In this document: in pieces, positions 1-5,205 of the stretch
How positions within the stretch are numbered: position 1 is the stretch's first letter
How the letters are laid out: every line of letters starts with the position of its first letter
DNA from: a bacterium
GTDB taxonomy: Bacteria > CBDUZB01 > JAGLHV01
Assembly: GCA_023132075.1 (NCBI GenBank)
Contig: JAGLYT010000063.1
Span: 1 to 8,207, forward strand
Reading direction: 5' to 3'
DNA length: 8,207 bases
The notes under the pieces: generated by a model
What the model was told of the DNA's origin: nothing
Databases searched by the model: none
Seen by the model: the letters and a program-made list of their open reading frames with translations, nothing else
Translations under genes and position numbers: made by a program

Positions 1-1479
1 AATATTACCGGGATTAATCTCATATTTTAGGGCACAACGGGGATTAATCGATGTTTCATCATATTCCACCTTCACATTTTCTAAACCCACCTTTGCACTT
101 CCGGCAAATGTATCTTCGGAATTATGAGTATCATAGCGGGCACCAAAAACCAATTCCAATTTATCTGTTGCTTTAAATTCATCCTGAATATAAAAACCAA
201 CCTCCGTAGCACTCTTTTCACTTTCTGATTTATAGGAAGTACTGGACTCCAAATTGACATACATCCCTTCTTCTGTCAGATTGTTGTAATTGTACTGGAC
301 ACCGGTAAGAAGTTTGTTTTTTTCTCCCAATGGATGAGCATAACATATATCCATTACATAAAGATTTTCATCAGCCATATAAGGATGCAGTATATTGCTG
401 GGGGGATATTCATCATTATGGGTTGCCAAATAATCACCCACAAAGGTATCATTAGTGGCATTGCGGTTATGCACAGCAAAAGCAAAATTTATTCCCAGAC
501 TATTTCCTGAATCAAAGTCTTTCTGCCAGCCAAGAGTTACTTCCTGCCTTTTGCTCGCTATATGTTCCGAACCCTCTGCAAAGGGATTCTCAAACACACC
601 TTCTCCTTCACCGCCTTTTCTTGACTCGTTTATCGTCCTTCCGGTAAAGGATAATTTATCATTCCCGGTAAGGTCATAAAAGTTTACCCTTGCTCCGATA
701 CTAATATTATCTGTCCTTACTCTATCGGTAAATCTAACGCCCCCATCCATTTGCGCCTTATTTTCATCATCTACAAATATCTCATCTGCAGTACTTTTCT
801 GGGCAGTAAGCATAATATCTTTATTTTCTCCTGCAATCGAAGCATTTAAAGAATAAACATTAGAATTATGCTGTCCCCATTGGGTTTTAAGCGTTAGTTC
901 CGGCTTGGAAGTCGGCTTCTTGGTGATAATGTTTATAACTCCCGAAATTGCTGAACTACCATAAAGCGCAGAACCTGCTCCTTTTACAATTTCTATTCTT
1001 TCGATATTAGACGCAGGAATCTGATCTAAACCATAAACCCCTGCTAATCCCGAAAAAATCGGTTGTCCATCAATTAACACTTGAACATGTCCTGCTTCCA
1101 GTCCCTGCATTCTAACAACGGTAAAACTACAATAAGAGCATTGTTGTTCAACTCTTACACCCGGAACCCCTTCCAAAATTTGATAAAGATTAATTGCCCC
1201 CTTATCTTCAATATCTTGTGATGTTAGGACCTCAGTTCTCACCGGAGTATCTTTTAACTTTCTTTCCGTTTTAGTTCCGGTAACCACTACCTCTTCTAAT
1301 TTTAAAACTTCCTGCTCCGCTTTCTCAACCTGCTTAACTTCTTCATCCTGTTTGATTTCCTGAGCCTGCTCAATTTCCTCAGTCTGTTCAATTTCCTGAG
1401 CCAAACAATAGTAAGCATTTACCCCCAAACAGATAGCTAAAATACTTGCTCCCATAACTAATTTCCATTTACTAAACAT
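1..1479 (-). CDS. TonB-dependent outer-membrane receptor, 3' end missing
   Basis: The reading frame is open for 493 codons from an ATG at 1479 to the window edge, so the C-terminal part of the barrel is missing. AGGAGG at 1490-1495 sets the start. Residues 1-27 look like a signal peptide: basic start, hydrophobic core, cleavage likely after CLA at 25-27. A Glu/Gln-rich hexapeptide repeat (27-56) follows, then a TonB-box-like stretch LEEVVVTGTKTER (61-73). The plug domain spans about 75-190 and ends in the classic SALYGSSAISGVINIITKKP (170-189). The rest is beta-barrel-like, with NPRCALKYE near the edge as in BtuB/CirA-type receptors. The plug carries a CxxC (C114, C117) just before VVRMQGLEAG. 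Such receptors import iron chelates, haem or cobalamin using TonB energy. The substrate cannot be read from sequence, but the feo operon upstream on the same strand and two DtxR-like boxes before the gene suggest iron or another metal. Confidence 0.93.
   Translation of the reverse strand, partial: MFSKWKLVMGASILAICLGVNAYYCLAQEIEQTEEIEQAQEIKQDEEVKQVEKAEQEVLKLEEVVVTGTKTERKLKDTPVRTEVLTSQDIEDKGAINLYQILEGVPGVRVEQQCSYCSFTVVRMQGLEAGHVQVLIDGQPIFSGLAGVYGLDQIPASNIERIEIVKGAGSALYGSSAISGVINIITKKPTSKPELTLKTQWGQHNSNVYSLNASIAGENKDIMLTAQKSTADEIFVDDENKAQMDGGVRFTDRVRTDNISIGARVNFYDLTGNDKLSFTGRTINESRKGGEGEGVFENPFAEGSEHIASKRQEVTLGWQKDFDSGNSLGINFAFAVHNRNATNDTFVGDYLATHNDEYPPSNILHPYMADENLYVMDICYAHPLGEKNKLLTGVQYNYNNLTEEGMYVNLESSTSYKSESEKSATEVGFYIQDEFKATDKLELVFGARYDTHNSEDTFAGSAKVGLENVKVEYDETSINPRCALKYEINPGNI
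1312..1401 (-). repeat. 18-bp tandem repeat coding five hexapeptides
   Basis: Five consecutive 18-base units lie inside the receptor gene. The three at 1348-1365, 1366-1383 and 1384-1401 are close copies (plus-strand form ctgttcaatttcctgagc). The two at 1330-1347 and 1312-1329 are degenerate. Each codes six residues of pattern x-(E/Q)-E-(I/V)-(E/K)-Q, for example AQEIEQ, giving residues 27-56 between the signal peptide and the TonB box. Because the unit is a multiple of three, copy-number change would keep the frame. The stretch is charged and probably an extended or helical periplasmic linker. Confidence 0.8.
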
Positions 1480-1597
1480 TTTTTTGTTTCCTCCTTTATT
1501 AAAATTTAAATTTTTTTCAGTGCGGATTTTGTATTATAAAAAACAAGAACTGCTAATAAATTTGTATCCCTCACCTCCTTTTTCACTTTTTCTTATG

Positions 1598-1633
1598 TTT
1601 TAGGTTTTCCTATCATTTTTAGGTTTTCCTATA
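1598..1633. promoter_or_regulatory. Two DtxR/IdeR-like boxes before the receptor gene
   Basis: A 16-base direct repeat, ttttaggttttcctat, occurs at 1598-1613 and 1617-1632 with a 19-base period, close to two helical turns. The cores TTAGGTTTTCCTATC (1600-1614) and TTAGGTTTTCCTATA (1619-1633) match the left 15 positions of the established DtxR/IdeR consensus (TWAGGTTAGSCTAAC) at 12 and 11 positions. They lie about 120-155 bases upstream of the receptor start, just past the feoB stop. No convincing -35/-10 pair was found beside them; a TATAAT on the minus strand at 1533-1538 has no good -35. Control of the receptor by the DtxR-type regulator encoded at 3946-4671 is inferred. Confidence 0.6.
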
Positions 1634-1674
1634 TTTTAATCTAAAAAAAATTCCCCTTTCTTTATTTTATGTCT

Positions 1675-3693
1675 TTAAATAAATAAAATACCTATTTGAT
1701 AAATCAAGACTGCCACTACCCAACCAAGAATTAAACTATACCCCACAGCTAATACTGTCCATTTCCAGTTAGTTTCTTTCTTGATTGTGGCAATTGCAGC
1801 AATACAGGGAACATATATAAGGGACATTGCCATAAAAGCATAGGCGGAAAGAGGAGTAAAATGCTGCATAATTACACTCTTTAATCCAACCTCTTCTACC
1901 CCGTATAAAGTACCCAATGTTCCTACTACAATCTCTTTAGCTACAATTCCAAAAAGCAGAGATACTGCTGCCTGCCAGGTACCAAACCCGGCTAAGGAAA
2001 ATAATGGGGCAAGCAAGGAACCCAATTTACCAATTAAACTTTCTTTGGCTGCATATTCTACTCCCGGGGGAAGAGAAGCCAACAACCAGACAAACATCAC
2101 TCCCACAAAAATAATCGTCCCTGCTTTTTTCAAAAATAAGCTTCCTTTTTCCCACATATGAATCAAAACACTTTTTACTTGTGGCAATCTATAAGGAGGT
2201 AATTCCATGATTAAAGGAGCAACCTCTTTTTTAAAAAAGATACTCTTAAAAATCCTGGCTACAACAATAGCTAAAACTATACCCATAAAATAAAGAGAAA
2301 AAACTACCAGCCCCTGATGCTCGGCAAAAAATGCTCCGGCAAAGAGGGTATAAATAGGCAATCTTGCCGAACACGACATCAAAGGATTAACCAAAATGGT
2401 AAGGATTCTGTCTTTTTCCGATTCAAGGGTTCTTGCCGCCATAATTCCGGGGATATTACAACCAAAGCCCAACATCATCGGAATAAAAGATTTGCCATGT
2501 AATCCCATCGCATGCATCACCCTATCCATAATAAATGCTGCCCGTGCCATATATCCGGAACCTTCTAAAATAGAAATCATTAAAAATAAAAGCAAAATAT
2601 TGGGCAAAAAAATCAATACCGAACCCACTCCCCCAATAATACCATCTACTAATAGAGAAGAAATCCAGGCAGGAGCCGCCAGAACATTCATTCCCAAAGA
2701 AACTATTCCTCCCAACCATCCGAAAAAACTATCGATTAGGTCTGCTAATGGAGCCCCAAAAGTAAACACCAACTGAAAAGTAAACCACATTAATCCCAAA
2801 AAAATGGGTATCCCTAAAAATTTATTGGTTACTATTTGATCAATTCTATCGGTAATTTCTTCCCTTTCCCTTATTCCCATTATTTTGTGACAACATTCTT
2901 TTACCAACCCTCTTAAAAAAGCGTACCTTCTTTCTACAATCGCTGTTTCGACATCATAGCCAAAATGTTTTTCCAGTTTAGCTATTGATTCAAAAACCTT
3001 TTCTTCTACTTCCTTTTCCTCCGGTAACCCCTTAATTTTCGCCAGGATATTTTCATCCTGCTCCAGGAGTTTTAATACCAGCCAGCGTAGAGAGTACCGG
3101 GACAATATTTTTTTCTCTCCTAAAAACCGCGATAAATTTCTTATTTCGTTTTCTAAGTCATTACCGTAATCTATTTCAAACGTATTTTTTTCTTCCCGAA
3201 CAGAAATATCTTTAACCGCTGATTTTAAATTATCTATCCCTTTTCCTTTATTGGCTGCCGTTTTAATCACGGGAACATCCATTACCCGGGAAAGTTCTTC
3301 TATATCAATTCTCATTCCTTTATTTTCTATTATATCAATCATATTTAAATCCAAAACCAAATTTACCCCTAATTCAAGCAGTTGAACTGCTAAATAAAGA
3401 TTCCTTTCCAGATTGGAAGAGTCAATAATTGCTACTACTACATCCGGCTTTTCTTCCAGTAAAAAATCCCGTGCAATTTTTTCATCCAGGGAATGGGAAG
3501 CCAAACTATATATCCCCGGCAAATCAACTACTTTTATGTTCAGTCCTTCGTAAGCAAACGTTCCCTCTTTTTTTTCTACCGTTACTCCCGGCCAGTTGCC
3601 TACATGTTGACGGGAACCGGTTAAATTATTAAAAATTGTTGTTTTCCCGGAATTAGGATTTCCGGCTAAAGCAACTTTAATTTTTTTCTTCAT
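1675..3693 (-). CDS. feoB: Ferrous iron transport protein B (GTPase-permease)
   Basis: This inner-membrane Fe(II) transporter has 672 residues, within the usual FeoB range. The N-terminal G domain shows G1 GNPNSGKT (11-18), switch I around GVTVE (36-40), G3 DLPG (57-60) and G4 NMID (117-120). A helical GDI-like linker spans about 170-270. The membrane part starts near 290 and carries both conserved Gate motifs: GCNIPGIMAAR (411-421) with its Cys, and YVPCIAAI (627-634) with a second Cys. ATG at 3693 is chosen because AGGAG at 3701-3705 is spaced correctly for it; a TTG one codon upstream also opens the frame but is less likely. It is the last gene of a regulator-feoA-feoB operon, 31 bases after feoA. 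There is no feoC and no Cys-rich C-terminal tail. The gene looks intact. Confidence 0.98.
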   Translation of the reverse strand: MKKKIKVALAGNPNSGKTTIFNNLTGSRQHVGNWPGVTVEKKEGTFAYEGLNIKVVDLPGIYSLASHSLDEKIARDFLLEEKPDVVVAIIDSSNLERNLYLAVQLLELGVNLVLDLNMIDIIENKGMRIDIEELSRVMDVPVIKTAANKGKGIDNLKSAVKDISVREEKNTFEIDYGNDLENEIRNLSRFLGEKKILSRYSLRWLVLKLLEQDENILAKIKGLPEEKEVEEKVFESIAKLEKHFGYDVETAIVERRYAFLRGLVKECCHKIMGIREREEITDRIDQIVTNKFLGIPIFLGLMWFTFQLVFTFGAPLADLIDSFFGWLGGIVSLGMNVLAAPAWISSLLVDGIIGGVGSVLIFLPNILLLFLMISILEGSGYMARAAFIMDRVMHAMGLHGKSFIPMMLGFGCNIPGIMAARTLESEKDRILTILVNPLMSCSARLPIYTLFAGAFFAEHQGLVVFSLYFMGIVLAIVVARIFKSIFFKKEVAPLIMELPPYRLPQVKSVLIHMWEKGSLFLKKAGTIIFVGVMFVWLLASLPPGVEYAAKESLIGKLGSLLAPLFSLAGFGTWQAAVSLLFGIVAKEIVVGTLGTLYGVEEVGLKSVIMQHFTPLSAYAFMAMSLIYVPCIAAIATIKKETNWKWTVLAVGYSLILGWVVAVLIYQIGILFI

Positions 3694-3724
3694 CAATTTT
3701 CTCCTGCTAATTTTATTTATTTTT

Positions 3725-3943
3725 TCACTTTACAAAAATTTTTTGCGCCATACCAAAACCCAAACCAAGACGCATTCCGTCTTTGGCAATAATGAGAGGA
3801 CCATAGCCGCAATTGGAAATAACTTCTACTATTACTCCCGGATAAAAACCCATATTGAGTAATTTGGTAACTAATCCTCTTCCTCCCCTTATTTCTACAA
3901 TTTCAACCTTTTCCCCCGTCAAAGTTTTGTTAAGCGCTTTCAT
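3725..3943 (-). CDS. feoA: FeoA, small SH3-like Fe(II) transport protein
   Basis: The product has 72 residues and the FeoA fold pattern: LTGEKVEIVEI at the start, then LLNMGFYPGVIVEVI (28-42) matching the family's L-x-x-MG-x-x-PG-x-x-V signature, and a final beta strand AQKIFVK. FeoA is a cytoplasmic partner of FeoB thought to support its transport or GTPase activity. The ATG at 3943 lies two bases after the stop of the upstream regulator. Its ribosome site GGAGGTG (3955-3961) is inside the end of that gene, which suggests translational coupling. This copy differs from the FeoA domain fused to the regulator: it has NCGYGPLIIAKDG where the fused domain has the more usual APLGDP. The operon therefore has two divergent FeoA units. 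Confidence 0.95.
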   Translation of the reverse strand: MKALNKTLTGEKVEIVEIRGGRGLVTKLLNMGFYPGVIVEVISNCGYGPLIIAKDGMRLGLGFGMAQKIFVK

Positions 3944-3945
3944 TA

Positions 3946-4671
3946 TTATTCTAACACCTCCACTTCAATGCCAACAGCTTCTTCTTTTCTTAAAGACAAA
4001 TGATAACCCTTTAATACTATGTCTATTGGATCCCCTAGAGGAGCGACTTTACGAACTGTCACTTCTACCCCCGGTAAAACTCCCATACTCAATAATTGTT
4101 TTTTTATTTTCGATCCGGGATCTATTTTAATAATTTTGGCTTTTTGCCCGATTTTCAAGTTATTCAAAGTTAAAATAGATGACACTTTATTCCTCCCATC
4201 TTTATTATTTTGTGTATTTTTTTTCTTTAAAGCGGATTCTCTAATAAAATTACCGAAATCAGAAAGCCATAAATCTTTTTTCTTATCCGAAAGTGTTTCA
4301 ATATATTCTACTAATTCAGTAATTTTTTTTGTTGTTTCTTCACTAATATAATGTTCTATCTGACAGGCATCCTTCATCGCTGTTTGAATATTAACCCCTA
4401 ACACCTTATGAAAAAGTTTGAATAATATCTGATGCTTTTCATAAATTTTTTTTGCTGCTCTTTCTCCTTTAGAGGTAAGTTCAATATATCCGTATTTTTC
4501 GTGATTAACCAGTCTTTTTTCACTTAAAATTTTTATTGCTCCGATTACCGATGCCGCCTTAACATTTAACAATTTGACAACATCTTTAACCCGAACAACT
4601 TTTTCTTGTAACGAAATCATCAGAATTGTCTCTAAATAATCTTCTAAACTTGGAGTTAAAGAATTCACCAT
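3946..4671 (-). CDS. DtxR-family metal-dependent repressor with C-terminal FeoA domain
   Basis: The product has 241 residues. A winged helix-turn-helix covers about 6-70, starting LTPSLEDYLETI and with the wing ending YGYIELTSKG. A DtxR dimerisation domain covers about 70-125 with DACQIEHYIS (101-110). A Lys/Asn-rich linker (about 145-165) leads to a complete FeoA/SH3-like domain (166-241) with LLSMGVLPGVEV and APLGDP. By alignment from memory to DtxR, primary-site ligands would be D11 (Met10 in DtxR, Asp in MntR), C103, E106 and H107. Of the ancillary site H80 is kept, but F84 and M99 replace Glu83 and His98. With Fe(II) or Mn(II) such proteins repress transport genes. It is the first gene of the feo operon, with AGGA six bases before ATG 4671 and a dyad operator on its promoter, so autoregulation is likely. 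Iron rather than manganese as effector is inferred from the neighbours. Confidence 0.93.
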   Translation of the reverse strand: MVNSLTPSLEDYLETILMISLQEKVVRVKDVVKLLNVKAASVIGAIKILSEKRLVNHEKYGYIELTSKGERAAKKIYEKHQILFKLFHKVLGVNIQTAMKDACQIEHYISEETTKKITELVEYIETLSDKKKDLWLSDFGNFIRESALKKKNTQNNKDGRNKVSSILTLNNLKIGQKAKIIKIDPGSKIKKQLLSMGVLPGVEVTVRKVAPLGDPIDIVLKGYHLSLRKEEAVGIEVEVLE

Positions 4672-4697
4672 TTTTTCCTATTAACTATTGTGTTTTT

Positions 4698-4725
4698 ACA
4701 ATTGTTAGTCTACCCTAACAATTGT
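4698..4725. promoter_or_regulatory. Operator: perfect 11-bp inverted repeat with DtxR/IdeR-like core
   Basis: ACAATTGTTAG (4698-4708) and CTAACAATTGT (4715-4725) are exact inverted copies around a 6-base spacer. Read on the minus strand, the core TTAGGGTAGACTAAC (4718-4704) matches 13 of the first 15 positions of the known DtxR/IdeR consensus. The dyad overlaps the -10 element and predicted start site of the regulator-feoA-feoB promoter, the classic position for a repressor site. Binding by the DtxR-FeoA protein is inferred. Confidence 0.8.
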
Positions 4726-4749
4726 AGCAAAGCTTGCCTGTTCTGTCAA
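4721..4749 (-). promoter_or_regulatory. Promoter of the dtxR-feoA-feoB operon
   Basis: On the minus strand TTGACA (4749-4744) and TACAAT (4726-4721) are separated by exactly 17 bases, an almost perfect sigma-70 type promoter. Transcription would start near 4714, giving a leader of about 43 bases before the regulator ATG at 4671. The inverted-repeat operator at 4698-4725 covers the -10 and the start site. Confidence 0.85.
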
Positions 4750-4806
4750 GATAAATTTTATTTTTATTTTCCGATAAAAAATCAGCCTTAGCCCGTCAGC
4801 AACTTA

Positions 4807-5016
4807 TTACCACTTTTTTTTATTTTGATAAATTTCAATAAATTTCTCAATTGAGCGGTCATAGGTTCTTTCTACCTCAGAAGGGAAAAAACAAGCAGGA
4901 AATTCATCAAGTCTTAAATGGTATTGCAAGCATTCACAACAGATACCTTTCCTGGCACAAGGTTCATAGGTACAATTACAATTTTTTTTGTTTTTCTCGA
5001 CTTTACATTCGCTCAT
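4807..5016 (-). CDS. Small Cys-rich DUF6485-like protein
   Basis: The product has 69 residues and eight cysteines (C4, C13, C15, C20, C26, C27, C29, C42), most in the N-terminal half. The core NCNCTYEPCARKGICCECL (12-30) is followed by DEFPACFFP (37-45) and ERTYDRSIEKFI (49-60). This pattern matches my memory of the conserved family annotated as DUF6485 or 'cytosolic protein', whose function is unknown. The cysteines suggest a metal-bound or Fe-S cytoplasmic protein, but that is inference. ATG 5016 is chosen because GGAGG (5026-5030) is well placed and a strong promoter ends just upstream; a longer frame from TTG 5070 would start inside the -35 element. It is transcribed divergently from the GH65 gene and lies upstream of the feo operon, which has its own promoter. 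No clear terminator follows. Confidence 0.85.
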   Translation of the reverse strand: MSECKVEKNKKNCNCTYEPCARKGICCECLQYHLRLDEFPACFFPSEVERTYDRSIEKFIEIYQNKKKW

Positions 5017-5040
5017 TATTAATTCCCTCCTAATTTTTTT

Positions 5041-5070
5041 ATTATATCCGTTTCCTTTATTAAAAGTCAA
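5041..5070 (-). promoter_or_regulatory. Promoter of the Cys-rich gene
   Basis: On the minus strand TTGACT (5070-5065) and TATAAT (5046-5041) are 18 bases apart. Transcription would begin near 5034, about 18 bases before ATG 5016, leaving room for the GGAGG ribosome site. The -35 lies in the left arm of the inverted repeat at 5056-5096. Confidence 0.75.
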
Positions 5071-5096
5071 TTGAAATTTAATTGACTTTTAATAAA
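5056..5096. repeat. Perfect 17-bp inverted repeat between divergent genes
   Basis: The arms 5056-5072 (tttattaaaagtcaatt) and 5080-5096 are exact inverted copies around a 7-base spacer (gaaattt). Each arm contains the -35 hexamer TTGACT of one of two divergent promoters, so the two promoters are mirror images up to and beyond their -35 boxes. It may be a shared operator. A terminator role is unlikely because the stem is almost all A/T and sits upstream of both genes. Confidence 0.85.
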
Positions 5097-5110
5097 AAGT
5101 TTTGTATTCT
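5082..5110 (+). promoter_or_regulatory. Promoter of the GH65-GT4 operon
   Basis: TTGACT (5082-5087) and TATTCT (5105-5110) are separated by 17 bases. Transcription would begin near 5117, giving an untranslated leader of about 89 bases before ATG 5206. The -35 lies in the right arm of the inverted repeat. Confidence 0.65.
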
Positions 5111-5158
5111 TGAAATGCTTTACTTGTAATAATACTAAAGAAGAATTAGTTAAAAATG

Positions 5159-5183
5159 TTTGTTTAATTATAATTCAAACAAA
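5159..5183. repeat. Near-palindrome in the GH65 leader
   Basis: The outer arms tttgttt (5159-5165) and aaacaaa (5177-5183) are exact inverted copies around an AT-rich centre that includes the self-complementary AATTATAATT. The two halves differ by one extra base. It lies between the predicted transcription start and the ribosome site of the GH65 gene. It could be an operator for a sugar-responsive repressor or a chance AT-rich palindrome. Confidence 0.4.
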
Positions 5184-5205
5184 TTCCCCTTTATTAAAGG
5201 AAACA

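Noticed and set aside
455-679. 74-codon plus-strand frame
   Set aside because: It lies antisense inside the TonB receptor gene, has no ribosome site and no recognisable protein pattern.
1634-1674. Possible terminator after feoB
   Set aside because: A T-run is present after AAGGGGAA on the minus strand, but no GC stem precedes it.
2522-2719. 65-codon minus-strand frame inside feoB
   Set aside because: It is an out-of-frame shadow of intact feoB, so not evidence of a frameshift.
2396-2776. 126-codon plus-strand frame
   Set aside because: It is the antisense of the conserved feoB membrane region and has no family features or ribosome site.
4019-4351. 110-codon plus-strand frame
   Set aside because: It is antisense to the DtxR-FeoA gene and low in complexity (Phe/Ser-rich from AT-rich DNA).
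4740-4806. Possible terminator after the Cys-rich gene
   Set aside because: A T-run on the minus strand follows GCTGACGGGCTAAGGCTGA, but the repeated GCTGA is direct, not inverted, so no stable stem forms.
5017-5070. 18-residue N-terminal extension of the Cys-rich protein from a TTG
   Set aside because: The TTG lies inside the -35 element of the promoter, while ATG 5016 has a well-placed GGAGG.
5110-5205. 32-residue N-terminal extension of the GH65 protein from a TTG
   Set aside because: The TTG overlaps the -10 element and has no ribosome site; GH65 similarity starts after ATG 5206, which has one.
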